Shown one piece after another: positions 9,087-18,182 of a stretch of DNA of 64,000 bases (position 1 is its first letter; each line of letters starts with the position of its first letter). A program made the position numbers and the translations under genes. Source of the DNA: JAGVSZ01 sp019137045. Lineage in GTDB: Bacteria > Pseudomonadota > Gammaproteobacteria > Burkholderiales > SG8-39. Location of the stretch: NCBI GenBank assembly GCA_046347635.1, contig JAXMFT010000005.1, positions 62,001 through 126,000 of the forward strand, given 5' to 3'. The notes below the pieces were generated by a model. The model saw only the letters and a list, made by a program, of their open reading frames with translations. It was not told the DNA's origin and ran no database searches.

Positions 9087-9220
9087 CGTTCCGGCGCGCC
9101 GTTCGAAGCACGCATCCCGGCCGCAGCGCCGTCCCTTCCACCCGTAGCCGAAGAAGCTGGCCCGCGCCGCCGCGGGGATCCCGGGCAGAGCGGCGGCGCC
9201 CCATCCGAGCGGCCCCGTCT

Positions 9221-9237
9221 TGACGACGGAGTCGTCA
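9221..9237. repeat. Palindrome upstream of the truncated DUF4143 gene
   Basis: TGACGAC-GGA-GTCGTCA, perfect seven-base arms, in a short AT-richer stretch just before the remnant gene. It could be the operator/promoter left from the original locus. Confidence 0.5.
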
Positions 9238-9250
9238 TTTATCATGACAT

Positions 9251-10129
9251 TTGACGAGAATGGCGACGAGAGCGGCGTCCCCCGCAGCATCTCCGGCCAT
9301 CGCACGCAAGCTGCGGCGCGGCGGCGTGAACCTGCTCGGCGGCCGCGCCCGTACGCGCTACCTGCACCCGCTGAGCTGGCGCGAGCTGGGCACGCGGTTC
9401 GACCTCGGCCGCGCGCTCGCGCGCGGGTTACTGCCGTCGATCTACTTCTCCGACGACGCCAGGGCCGACCTCGACGCCTACACCGGCACCTACCTGCAGC
9501 AGGAGATCGTGGCCGAAGGCGCGACCCGGAACGTCCCCGCCTTCAGCCGCTTCCTGCGCGTGGCCGCGCTCTGCAACGCGACGATGGTCAACTTCACCAA
9601 CGTCGCGAACGACGCGCAGGTGCCGCGCACCACGGTCTACGAGTACTTCGAGATCCTCGAGGACACCCTGCTGCTGCACGAGGTGCCCGCCTGGAAGGCG
9701 TCGGTGAAGCGCAGGCCGCTCGTCTCGTCGAAGCACTACTGCTTCGACGTCGGCGTGGCCTCCGCGCTGCAGGGCCGCCGCGTGAGCCCCGGGACCCCGG
9801 AGTTCGGCGCCGCGTTCGAGACCTGGCTGCTGCACGAGCTGGTCTGCCACCGCGACTACGTTTCGGGCACGCCGGTCCGGTACTGGCGCGCCGCGTCGGG
9901 ATTCGAGGTGGACTTCATCCTCGGCGACCACACCGCGATCGACGTGAAGGCCAAGGAGACCGTCTCGGCCCAGGACCCGCGATCGCTGCGCGCGCTCGCC
10001 GAGGAGAAGAAGCTCAAGCGCTACCTGTGCGTGAGCCTCGAGCCCCGTCGCCGCGAGGTGCAGGGCGTCAGCGTGCTGCCCTACCGGGCGTTTCTCGAGG
10101 GGCTCTGGGGCGGCGAGTTCGCGCCGTGA
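9251..10129 (+). pseudogene. 5'-truncated AAA_14/DUF4143 ATPase
   Basis: A 292-codon reading frame. Homology to the AAA_14-DUF4143 family begins only at ARKLRRGGVNLLGGRA, the piece that normally follows the LTGSS motif after the Walker B region. The first 110-130 residues of a normal member, including the P-loop, are missing. The C-terminal DUF4143 part looks intact (YLQQEIVAEGATRNVPAFSR, YCFDVGVASALQGRRVSPG, VDFILGDHTAIDVKAKE). Starts available are TTG 9251 or ATG 9260, neither with a good ribosome site. It lies between two PEP-CTERM genes. Most likely a remnant without ATPase activity; a stand-alone DUF4143 protein is possible. Confidence 0.65.
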
Positions 10130-10223
10130 GCGTGGCCGCCGGCGCGCGACTCGGGGTGTTGCGCCCCCGGACGGTTCTGGCCTCGGGCCAAATGAACGAG
10201 CCCTGCCGGGCGCCCCAATGAGA

Positions 10224-10248
10224 AACGGCCCGCGTTCGGCGGGCCGTT
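10224..10248 (-). terminator. Terminator hairpin after the THxN PEP-CTERM gene
   Basis: Ten-base stem AACGGCCCGC / GCGGGCCGTT with a five-base loop, 24 bases past the stop of the minus-strand gene. On the minus strand it is followed by a short T-rich stretch (TTTCTCATT). Confidence 0.7.
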
Positions 10249-10271
10249 GCTCGAATGCTCGCGCCGGTGCG

Positions 10272-11126
10272 CTATCCGCGCCGGGCGGCCCTGCGCGCTC
10301 CGGCAAACCCGAGCAGCGCGATGCCGATCAGGGCGAGCGCCCCGGGCTCCGGCACGCTCAGCCGGTCGGTCGAGACCGTGAAGCCGAACTGGAGCGACGT
10401 GCTCTGGTTCTCCGGCGTCGTGAACCCGATGCATCCGGCGGGTGCGCCCGCCGCGGCGCAGGTTTGCGGCTGGAGCTGCGACAGCGCGCCCTGGACGGTC
10501 GGGAAGATGTTCACGAAGTAGGTCTGGCCATCGAAGACGAACGAATCGTTCAACAGGCCGGACGTGAGCACGAAGATGTCGCCGCACAATCCCGCCGGGC
10601 TGCCCGGCGTCGGGCAGGGATTCGAAGCGTTCGGCGTCTCCTCGAAGCGGATCGTGAACGGAAGGACGCGGACGACCGGGATGGTTTCACCCGGGAAGCT
10701 CCCCGCGGGCGGGTTCGAGGGCGTCAGGTTGACGGCGCCGCTCAATACGGCCGTCTTCAGCTCGGTGCCGTTCAGCGGGATCACGAAGTTGTTGTGCGTG
10801 ATGATGCTGCTGAGGCCGATGTTGGCCGGCGCGGGAAAGCCTCCCCCGATGATCGTGTCCACCGAGAGGGGTTGCGGCGTCGGTTCGGTGATGACGAGCG
10901 AGGATCCGGGAGTGCCGCCCCAGGAAAGCGTGTCGCGCGGGAAAACGCCGCCGAACGGGTTTCCGTTCTCGCTCGTCGCCGACGTGAAGTCGCTGTTGAT
11001 CGTGTACGACCAGGTGCTGACGATTGCGGCCTGCGCGCTGCTCGCGGCAAAGAGACTGCAGGCGACGAGTGCGCCGGCAGCGAGCGCGCGACCGCGAGAA
11101 CGGACGGTACGGACGGTAGTCATCAC
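10272..11126 (-). CDS. THxN family PEP-CTERM protein
   Basis: A 284-residue exported protein. The signal peptide ends near residue 33 (SSAQA). A THNN motif (SSIITHNNFVIPLNG) at about residue 110 fits the THxN family of PEP-CTERM proteins. The sorting tail is VPEPGALALIGIALLGFAG plus a basic end (ARRAARRG). It would be processed by XrtA and displayed or released at the surface. GTG 11126 has GGAGG seven bases before it; ATG 11123, the next codon, is an equally possible start. It stands alone with its own -24/-12 promoter and a downstream hairpin. Confidence 0.85.
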   Translation of the reverse strand: MMTTVRTVRSRGRALAAGALVACSLFAASSAQAAIVSTWSYTINSDFTSATSENGNPFGGVFPRDTLSWGGTPGSSLVITEPTPQPLSVDTIIGGGFPAPANIGLSSIITHNNFVIPLNGTELKTAVLSGAVNLTPSNPPAGSFPGETIPVVRVLPFTIRFEETPNASNPCPTPGSPAGLCGDIFVLTSGLLNDSFVFDGQTYFVNIFPTVQGALSQLQPQTCAAAGAPAGCIGFTTPENQSTSLQFGFTVSTDRLSVPEPGALALIGIALLGFAGARRAARRG

Positions 11127-11167
11127 GAATGAGCCTCCAGGCTAGTAATTACTCTGGACGTAGAAGA

Positions 11168-11182
11168 GCAAGGAATAGGCCA
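11168..11182 (-). promoter_or_regulatory. Sigma-54-like -24/-12 promoter of the THxN PEP-CTERM gene
   Basis: Read on the minus strand: TGGCCT-ATTCC-TTGC, with exact GG-to-GC spacing and a perfect -12 half. The -12 GC is about 42 bases before the start codon. Confidence 0.65.
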
Positions 11183-11322
11183 GCAGGATTAATCCACGCC
11201 TTATCAGCAGGTTATCGTTCGGCGCGAATCATGATCGCGGCCACATGTAATCGCGGTCGACACCGGCTCCTGTAGCGCGATGCCTGGGTGCAGGTGCATC
11301 GGGCGCCCGCGCAACGGACAAG

Positions 11323-11355
11323 AAAAAAGCCCGCCGAGATCGGCGGGCTTTTCTT
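11323..11355 (-). terminator. Terminator after the third PEP-CTERM gene (bidirectional form)
   Basis: Perfect 11-base stem (11326-11336 with 11341-11351), loop AGAT, flanked by A-tract on one side and T-tract on the other. It works for the minus-strand gene ending at 11371. Confidence 0.85.
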
Positions 11356-11370
11356 GGAGGACGTGACGAC

Positions 11371-12228
11371 TCAGGCCTTCGACTTCCTGCGCGACAAACC
11401 CGCCGCACCCAGAAGCGCGATGCCGAGGAGCGCGATCGAGCCGGGCTCAGGCACGTTCGCGACCCCGCGGGTGTTGAGCGTCCCCTGCCAGCACCAGGCG
11501 CCGGAGGCCGCGGCGCCCGTGGAGCAACCGGTCGCGAAGCCGCCGCTGATGTCGTGCGAATTGAGGACGAAGTTGTTCGCGGACTCGTTGTACTCGACGT
11601 CGGCGAACCCGCCGGCCGCGTCGGGCACGCCACTGCCGTCCAGGAACTGCTCGAACGAGGCGTTGCCGAGCCCGTCGGCGATGTCGACGTCGAGCAGGCC
11701 ACGACCGGAGAGGCCGAGCGTCGAACCGGTCAAGTTGCCACTCGCAACTCCGACCACCCCCGCCCCCAGCCCGCCGCCGAGATTCCCGTGGCCGTTGAAG
11801 GTGGCGTAGAGCGTGCCCGCCTGGATCAGCGCGAGATTGGTCGGCGAGTCCTGGCTCAGCAGATTGATGAGCGGACCGTTCAGATAGTAGATGTTCACGT
11901 CCGTGGTCGTGAACTCGATCTGCGTCGCGGAGGTGAAGGTTCCACCGCCGAAGTTGACCGTGTAGAACAGGCCGCATCCGCCGCCCGCCACGCAATAGTT
12001 GGCGCCGCCGTTGATGGTCGTGATGTAGCCGTAGCCCATTCCGGTCCCGGTCCCCGGAGCCGTCGTTGTCGGGTTGATGAACTGCTCGGCGAGCGTCATC
12101 GTTTCGAGATGGACGTTACCCAGCCCGAGCGCGCCGAAATCGATGCCGGCCACCACGACCGCAGACGCCGGGGCGCTGGCGAGGCCGATCCCGGCCGCTG
12201 CCGCGAGAGAGAGCAGTGTCTTTTTCAT
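11371..12228 (-). CDS. PEP-CTERM sorting domain surface protein
   Basis: A 285-residue exported protein beginning MKKTLLSLAAAAGIGLASAP with signal cleavage after PASA. The body is Gly/Asn/Thr rich and predicted beta-structured (VNFGGGTFTSATQIEFTTTD, ATFNGHGNLGGGLGAGVVG). The tail is VPEPGSIALLGIALLGAAG then LSRRKSKA, a clear XrtA sorting signal. I recognise no named domain in the middle. ATG 12228 was chosen because GGAG lies eight bases before it and the signal peptide then starts with Met-Lys-Lys; a longer frame reaching 12282 would run into the promoter. It has its own promoter and terminator. Confidence 0.85.
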   Translation of the reverse strand: MKKTLLSLAAAAGIGLASAPASAVVVAGIDFGALGLGNVHLETMTLAEQFINPTTTAPGTGTGMGYGYITTINGGANYCVAGGGCGLFYTVNFGGGTFTSATQIEFTTTDVNIYYLNGPLINLLSQDSPTNLALIQAGTLYATFNGHGNLGGGLGAGVVGVASGNLTGSTLGLSGRGLLDVDIADGLGNASFEQFLDGSGVPDAAGGFADVEYNESANNFVLNSHDISGGFATGCSTGAAASGAWCWQGTLNTRGVANVPEPGSIALLGIALLGAAGLSRRKSKA

Positions 12229-12286
12229 GTCCAGATCTCCAACCTTTCCGATCAGGCCCCGGATGGCGCCTTCGGCCTCCATCAGA

Positions 12287-12301
12287 GCAAGCGATGTGCC
12301 A
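12287..12301 (-). promoter_or_regulatory. Sigma-54 -24/-12 promoter, consensus match
   Basis: Minus strand TGGCAC-ATCGC-TTGC matches the sigma-54 consensus TGGCAC-N5-TTGC at every fixed position. The -12 GC is 59 bases before the ATG at 12228. This is the best of the four PEP-CTERM promoters and anchors the others. Confidence 0.8.
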
Positions 12302-12584
12302 CGTCGCGCGGAAATCTGGTAAATGACTGATTTAACGTATTTTTCCTGGCCGATTCAGAAATCGCCGAGAACCCGGCGGACCGGGTTTGTAAACGGGACC
12401 GACAATCCGATCGAGCGGGTCGGTTCGGGAACCCCCCCGCAGGCGCCTCCAGTCCCCTGTCCCGCCTCAGGAACCGCCTCTGTCAAGGTCCCCGACAGGC
12501 AATGCCGGCACAAATTGTCACCGGCCGGCGACACGTTCGGAGCCACCCTGGCTCGTTACGCCTCGGTTCGACCGCAAATGCGGC
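12302..12584. other. Intergenic stretch without a recognised gene
   Basis: Upstream of the consensus -24/-12 promoter and downstream of the flavoprotein stop. An activator-binding site for the sigma-54 promoter would be expected 80-200 bases upstream of it, but I see no clear inverted repeat. No coding potential was supported. Confidence 0.4.
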
Positions 12585-14261
12585 TCAAATGCCGTACTTC
12601 CCCGGGGCCATGACGGTCCCGGGATCGAGGGCCCCCTTCATTGCCCGCAGCGCGGTCCGCGAACTGTCAGCGCCCCCGACAGTCGGTCCGGCCATGCCGG
12701 CGACGCTGACGCGATAGGGCTGATACCCCGCGGCGTGCGTCGCCGCCCCGAGCGCCGCGTACAGCGCCGCCGCCCGCTCCGCCTCCCCCGCGACCTCCTT
12801 GCGGAAGTAGATCGACATCAGCGTGATCATGGACCGCGCGTTCTGCAGCAAGAGCGCGCAGTAGAAATCGAACTCGTGCCGCTCGAACAGCGGCCGGCAC
12901 AGCCCGATCACGCGCTCGACGTGCGCCCCGGTCATCGGCGCGATCGGCGCGAACCAGATCAGGCCCACGTCGTCGCGATCCGGGTCGGCCACGTCCGGCT
13001 TCGCGTGCCGCGACTTGAAGTACGCGTGGCGCACGAAGTAGTCGCTCGGGATGCCCTTGAGCACCGAGTGCACGTGCGGTCCCGCCGCGAGCATCTCTAA
13101 AGACCGGCCGGAGACATTCGCCGCCGCCGATGCCACGGCGCGCCCGAGCGCAGACCCTTTGGCCATCGCCGCAAGCCGGCCGCCAAGCGCCGCGACGCGA
13201 TCGTCAACAAAAAGAATCCGCCCGAGCGGCGCGAGGCGCCGCCGCAGCTGGCGCTTGATCTCCCGCACCTGCGCGCGCGTGCCGAGCAGCCCCCCGCCCA
13301 GGCTCCACGCCGGCACCCGGTAGCGCGCCCGCATCGCCGCCAGCACCGCGTCGGGCAGGCGCGAGTAGCGCTCCACCGCGCCCGGCGGGTACTGCGCGAG
13401 CACCGCGAGCGCGACGACGTCGTTGATCAGGTGGCACGCCGACTGCAGCACGCCGGCGAGCGCGAGCTCGCGCATGGCGTCCACGAGCTGCGGCAGGTCC
13501 TGCGCGCGCGCGAGGTCGAACGTGAAGGACGCGAACGCCTCGGGCTTCGGCAGCAGCCACACGCCCGCCTTCACCACCACGCCGAAGTTCGACTGGCTGA
13601 AGAGCCCCTCCATGTAAGGACCCACGCCCCACTTGTGCGTGTGGAAGGTCGGGCAGCCCTCGGGCCCGCCGCCGGTGCGCAGCCGCTCCCCGGAGGGCAG
13701 CACCACCTCGAGCCCGCACAGCGTGCCGAAGTGGTCGGCGTAGTGCGTGACGCCGAGCCCGCGGTCGAGCGCGTTGCCGATCACGCTGCCCTCGGGCGGC
13801 CCGTCGGTGCAGTCGCACCAGAGCCGCGGATGGTGCGCGTCCAGGTGCGCGCGCAGCTGCCGGTAGGTCACGCCCGGCTCGATCACCGCGTACGCGAGTT
13901 CCTCGTTCACCTCGATGATGCGGTCGAGCCGGCCGAGGTGGAGCACCGCCGTGTTCGCCAGCGCCGGCGTGCCCGAGCCGTAGCCCCAGTTCCGCCCCTG
14001 GCTCACCGGCCAGAGCGGGATGCGATGGCGCTGCGCGATGCGCACGATCTCCGCGACCTCGTCCGCGCTGCCCGGCCGCAGGAGCGCGGAGGGCCGCTGC
14101 GGGTGGGGGATGGTCGCCCGCGCCGCGCGCTCGAGCGCCTCGCCCGACGTCGCGACGTGCTCGGCGCCGATCGCGCGCCGCATCTCTTCCATCGCGGCCT
14201 CGAAGACCGGCCGGTCGAGCGCGCTCGCGCGCGCGCCGGAGTCGATCGTGAAATGCGCCAT
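12585..14261 (-). CDS. FAD-binding oxidoreductase, vanillyl-alcohol oxidase/p-cresol methylhydroxylase type
   Basis: A 558-residue flavoprotein. The N-terminal FAD-binding PCMH domain is visible (PSALLRPGSADEVAEIVRIA, then IPLWPVSQGRNWGYGSGTP, and PPEGSVIGNALDRGLGVTHY). A C-terminal VAO/PCMH-type cap domain follows, ending DPGTVMAPGKYGI. Such enzymes oxidise phenolic or alcohol side chains, often with covalently bound flavin; the substrate here is unknown. ATG 14261 begins MAHFTIDSG; a longer frame to 14303 is possible but lacks a better ribosome site. It is divergent from the PP-loop/acyl-ligase operon with an 83-base gap, which suggests a shared pathway. That link is inference. Confidence 0.8.
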   Translation of the reverse strand: MAHFTIDSGARASALDRPVFEAAMEEMRRAIGAEHVATSGEALERAARATIPHPQRPSALLRPGSADEVAEIVRIAQRHRIPLWPVSQGRNWGYGSGTPALANTAVLHLGRLDRIIEVNEELAYAVIEPGVTYRQLRAHLDAHHPRLWCDCTDGPPEGSVIGNALDRGLGVTHYADHFGTLCGLEVVLPSGERLRTGGGPEGCPTFHTHKWGVGPYMEGLFSQSNFGVVVKAGVWLLPKPEAFASFTFDLARAQDLPQLVDAMRELALAGVLQSACHLINDVVALAVLAQYPPGAVERYSRLPDAVLAAMRARYRVPAWSLGGGLLGTRAQVREIKRQLRRRLAPLGRILFVDDRVAALGGRLAAMAKGSALGRAVASAAANVSGRSLEMLAAGPHVHSVLKGIPSDYFVRHAYFKSRHAKPDVADPDRDDVGLIWFAPIAPMTGAHVERVIGLCRPLFERHEFDFYCALLLQNARSMITLMSIYFRKEVAGEAERAAALYAALGAATHAAGYQPYRVSVAGMAGPTVGGADSSRTALRAMKGALDPGTVMAPGKYGI

Positions 14262-14344
14262 CGATGGCCGTTCGCCGCCTCGGAGAGAATGGCGGCATAT
14301 CATACGCGCGCCCTCGAGGCCCCCGAGCGCGAGAGACGATCCAC

Positions 14345-15415
14345 ATGCGACGCTGCCGGCAGTGCCTCCTTCCCGACGCGGTGCCGGGCGCCGACCTGGA
14401 CGCGTCCGGACGGTGCGCGCCCTGCCGCGGCTACGACCCGTCGCGCGAACGCGCGAGCGAGGACGCGCGGCGCGCGCGCGCCGCGGACCTCGCGGCGGCG
14501 CTCGCCGACTGCCGCGGCAAGGGCCCCTACGACGCGCTCGTGTGCCTGAGCGGCGGCAAGGACAGCATCTACCTCCTGCACCGCCTGAAGGTCGAGTGCG
14601 GGCTCAACGTCCTCGCCTTCACCACCGACGTCAACATCCCCGCGGTGGCGTGGTCGAACATCCGGCGCGCGATCGCGCGGCTCGGCATCGACCACCTCGT
14701 GTACCGGCCGGCCGACGACTTCTACCGCAAGGTCTTCGGCTACCTCCTGCGCAACCAGGAGGCGCGCGGCGCGGTGTACACCGTGTCCTACGTGTACGCG
14801 CCGCTCTTCGAGGGCGACGCGCTCGCGGTCGCGACCGAGCGCGGCATCCCGCTCGTGCTCGCCGGCTACTCGCCGGGCCAGCCCGAGCCCGAGCGCATGG
14901 AGTACGAGTTCTCGCGCCGGCTGATCTGCGCGACCGACTGGACCCCGCCGGGCCTGCGCGAGTCGGGCGAGTTCACCGCGGCCGAGCTCGCGCGCTTCTG
15001 GAACCCGGCGCGCTATCCCGCCGGGACGCGGTTCCCGCGCTACCTCGCCCCGTTCCACGCCTGGGAGTACGACCAGGCGGCGGTGATGCGCGCGGTGCAC
15101 GCGCACGGCCTGGTCGCGCGCAAGGCGCACGCGAGCCCGGTGCACAGCAACTACCCGATCAACTGGCTGCTGATGTACTCCGACCTGCGGCACTTCGGCT
15201 ACAACCCCTACGCGCCGGAGTTCGCGACCCTGATCCGCACCGGCAAGGCGCGCCGCGCCACCTGGCGCTTCATGGCGCCGTTCGTGGACTTCATGATCCG
15301 GCGCAAGGTGCTGCTCGGACGCAACACGGTCGCGCAGATGCGCTGGCTCGGCCTCGCCGACGAGGACCTGCGCATCAACCGCCCGCGCGGCGCGTACGAC
15401 CCGCCGGCGGCATGA
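14345..15415 (+). CDS. PP-loop ATPase, N-acetyl sugar amidotransferase-like (WbpG/PseA type)
   Basis: A 356-residue protein. The N-terminal zinc ribbon has two Cys pairs (CRQC at residues 4-7, CAPC at about 22-25). It is followed by the PP-loop SGGKDS (about residue 69), which binds ATP for adenylation of a carbonyl. The whole protein resembles the N-acetyl sugar amidotransferase family used in surface-sugar biosynthesis, which normally takes ammonia from a HisH/HisF-like partner. No such partner is seen nearby. First gene of a tightly coupled operon: its stop overlaps the next start by four bases (ATGA). In this context it may modify an acyl or amino-acid substrate rather than a sugar; that is inference. 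Confidence 0.7.
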   Translation: MRRCRQCLLPDAVPGADLDASGRCAPCRGYDPSRERASEDARRARAADLAAALADCRGKGPYDALVCLSGGKDSIYLLHRLKVECGLNVLAFTTDVNIPAVAWSNIRRAIARLGIDHLVYRPADDFYRKVFGYLLRNQEARGAVYTVSYVYAPLFEGDALAVATERGIPLVLAGYSPGQPEPERMEYEFSRRLICATDWTPPGLRESGEFTAAELARFWNPARYPAGTRFPRYLAPFHAWEYDQAAVMRAVHAHGLVARKAHASPVHSNYPINWLLMYSDLRHFGYNPYAPEFATLIRTGKARRATWRFMAPFVDFMIRRKVLLGRNTVAQMRWLGLADEDLRINRPRGAYDPPAA

Positions 15416-17070
15416 GCGCGGCGGCGGCCACGATTCCCGCGCTGCTCGCGGCGCGCGCGGCGGCGACGCCGGCGCAGGCCGCGTTCTTCACCCGCACGGC
15501 GGACGGCGCGTGGACGCCGGAGAGCTGGGCGGCGTTCGCCGGGGGCGTCGCCCGCCTCGCCGGCGCGCTGCGGGACGAAGGCATCGGCCGCGGCGCGCGC
15601 GTCGCCATCCTCGCGCGCACGAGCGTCGAGTGGGAGCGCGCGCAGCTGGCCGCGCTGCGGCTCGGCGCGGTCGTGATCGGCGTCGACCCCAACTACCCCG
15701 ACGCGACGCTCGCCCACGTCCTCGACGCGACCGCGCCCGAGGCGCTGTTCGTGGACGATGACGCAGCGCTTGCGCGCCTGCCCGCGGCCGCGCGCGCGGC
15801 TGCGCCTCGTGCGCCGGCTCGGCGACGCGAGCGGACCGGACGCCCCCGCGCTCCCGGACGACGGGCCGGACGAAGGCGACGCGGCGATCGTGACCTTCTC
15901 CTCGGGCACCACCGGCGTGCCGAAGCCGATCGCGTACACGCACGCGCAGGTGCGCCTGGCGGTGGACGCGATCCTCGCGGCGTTTCCCGACATCGGGCCC
16001 GGCAGCCGCCTCGCCTGCTGGCTGCCGCTCGCGAACCTGTTCCAGCGCGTGATCGACTTCTGCGCGCTGGCGCGCGGCGCCGCGAGCTACGTGGTCGAGG
16101 ATCCGCGCGCGATCGTGCAGCACCTGCCGGCGATCGCGCCGCACGTGCTCATCGGCGTGCCGCGCTTCTTCGAGAAGGTGCAGGCGGGCGTGGACGCCCG
16201 CCTGCGCGGCGGCCTCGCGCGCTGGGCGCTCGAGCGCGGGCGGCGGCGCGCCCGCGGCGCGGGCGGCGGCGTGCCCGAGCGGCTCGCGTTCGCGCTGGCC
16301 GACCGGCTCGTCCTGCGCCGCGTGCGCCGCGTGTTCGGCGGCAGCGTCCGCTACCTCATCAGCGGCTCGGCGCCGATGCCCGGGTGGCTGCTCGAGTGGT
16401 ACGACGCCGTGGGCCTGCCGGTGTACGAGGCCTACGGCGTGAGCGAGAACGTGGTGCCGGTGGCGATGAACCGGCCGGCGCGCGCCGCGCGGGCACGGTC
16501 GGCCGGCCGCTCGCGCAGAACGAGGTGCGCATCGCTCCCGACGGGGAGATCGCGGTCCGGGGCGCCGGCGTGTTCCGCGAGTACCTGGGCGCCGCGCGCG
16601 CCGCGGCCCGACGCCGAGGGATTCTGGGCGACCGGCGACGTGGGCGAGCTCGCCGCGGACGGGTACCTGCGCCTCACCGGGAGGAAAGCCGACGCGTTCA
16701 AGACCGCGGCCGGGCGCTGGGTCGTCCCGGCGGAAATCGAGGCGCGGCTGCGCCGCGCGGCCTACGTCGAGTTCGCGCTGGTCGTGCGGGCGGGCGCGGG
16801 CGTGCCGGTGGCGATCCTCAACGTCGACCCGGCGCAGCTCGGCGGAACGGTGCGCGCCGAGCGCATCGCCGCGGACGCGGCGGCCGCGCTCGACGGCCTG
16901 CCCGCCCACGCGCGGCCCGCGGGATTCGTGGTCGTGACCGCGCCCTTCTCGATCGCCGCCGGCGACCTCACCACCAACCTCAGCCGCGCCGCGCGGCGAT
17001 CGCGGCGCGGCTCGGGCGCGAGATCGAGCGCCTGCTCGCGCTGCCCGCGCCCGCGGTCCTCGTCGCGTGA
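15412..17070 (+). pseudogene. AMP-forming acyl ligase (acyl-CoA/ACP synthetase type), frame disrupted
   Basis: All parts of an adenylate-forming ligase are present but spread over two frames. The N-terminus reads in one frame to about 15790. The core with FSSGTTGVPKPIAYTH, LISGSAPMPG and YEAYGVSENVVP reads in a second frame to about 16480. A short piece (VGRPLAQNEVRIAPDGEIAV) returns to the first frame. TGDVGELAADGYLRLTGRKA is again in the second, and the last 25 residues, ending at TGA 17070, are in the first. Each of the four switches falls in a CG-repeat run, which suggests sequencing indels more than decay. The usual C-terminal catalytic Lys (TLK motif) is not clear (LTTNLS). Start ATG 15412 overlaps the previous stop; the end overlaps the next GTG. 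Probable role: activate a fatty acid for the cluster. Confidence 0.75.
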
Positions 17071-18182
17071 GCGGGTACTTCGTCACCGGCGGAACCGGCG
17101 TGATCGGGAGCGCGATCGCGGAGCGCCTGCTCGCCGAGGGCGAGCGGGTCACGCTGCTCGTGCGCGCGCGCGACGACGCCGGGCTCGCGGGCCGGGTCGA
17201 CGAGCTCGCCGCCTTCTGGGGGCTCGACGCGGCGGCGCGCGCGCGGGTCGGCGCGCTGCGCGGCGACACCACGCTGCCGCGCTTCGGGCTCGAGCCGGCG
17301 GCGTACGACCGCGTCGCGGGCGAGTGCGGGCGCATCGTGCACTGCGCGGCGATCGTGAAGATGACGCTGCCGCTCGCCGAGGCGCGCCGCGCGGCGGTGG
17401 ACGCCGCGCGCAACGTGCTCGACCTCGCGCAGGCGATGCGCGCGCGCGGCACGCTCGCCAAGGTGGAGTTCCTGAGCACCGTCGGCGTGAGCGGGCGCCG
17501 GCCGGGGGCGCTGCCCGAGCGCTGGATCACCGAGCCGCGCGCGTACCACAACACCTACGAGCAGGCGAAGGCCGAGGCGGAGGACTACCTGCGCGGCGCG
17601 CTCGCGCCCGGCTTCCCGCTCGCGCTCCACCGCCCGAGCATGGTGGTGGGGGAAGCGGCCACCGGCCGCGTGCTCCGGTTCCAGATCTTCTATCACCTGC
17701 TCGAGTTCCTCTCCGGCCGGCGCACGCGCGGGGTGTTCCCGGCGCTCGGCGCCACCGCGCTCGACGTCGTTCCGGTCGACTACGTGGCGCGCGTCGTGAC
17801 CTGGTCGAGCCGCACCGAGGCCACCGCGGGGCGCATCCTGCACCTGTGCTCGGGCCCCGCGCAGGCGGTGCCGCTCGCGGCGCTCGGCGAGCGGGTACGC
17901 GCGCGCTTCGCCGCCGCCGGGCTCGCCTGCCCGCGGCCGCGCACGGTCCCGGCCGGGCTGCTGCGCGCGGCGCTGCCGGTGGCGCGGCGCCTCGCGCCGC
18001 GCGGGGCGCGCCGCGCGCTCGCGACGCTGCCGGTGTTTCTCGAGTACCTCGCCGGCAGCACCGCGTTCGCGAACGACGAGACGCGCCGGCTCGTCGGCGG
18101 CGCGGTCGCGCTGGCCGCGCCGGCGAGCTACCTCGACGCGGTGCTCGACTACTACCTCGCGCACCGGCCCGGGCCCCGATGA
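17067..18182 (+). CDS. Extended SDR, thioester reductase-like NAD(P)-binding protein
   Basis: A 371-residue protein with the nucleotide-binding motif TGGTGVIGSAIAERLL at the N-terminus, an STVGVSG segment, and the catalytic YEQAK (Tyr-x-x-x-Lys) at about residue 161. The sequence between resembles the NAD_binding_4 reductase domains that reduce carrier- or CoA-bound acyl groups to aldehydes or alcohols. The GTG start overlaps the acyl-ligase stop (GTGA), and its own stop overlaps the next ATG (ATGA). It is thus co-translated with the ligase and permease genes. A likely role is reduction of the activated acyl group; an ordinary epimerase/dehydratase-type SDR cannot be excluded. Confidence 0.75.
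   Translation: MSGYFVTGGTGVIGSAIAERLLAEGERVTLLVRARDDAGLAGRVDELAAFWGLDAAARARVGALRGDTTLPRFGLEPAAYDRVAGECGRIVHCAAIVKMTLPLAEARRAAVDAARNVLDLAQAMRARGTLAKVEFLSTVGVSGRRPGALPERWITEPRAYHNTYEQAKAEAEDYLRGALAPGFPLALHRPSMVVGEAATGRVLRFQIFYHLLEFLSGRRTRGVFPALGATALDVVPVDYVARVVTWSSRTEATAGRILHLCSGPAQAVPLAALGERVRARFAAAGLACPRPRTVPAGLLRAALPVARRLAPRGARRALATLPVFLEYLAGSTAFANDETRRLVGGAVALAAPASYLDAVLDYYLAHRPGPR

Noticed and set aside
15412..17070. Programmed ribosomal frameshifting in the acyl ligase
   Set aside because: Four switches with no slippery heptamers and all in CG repeats fit sequence indels far better.
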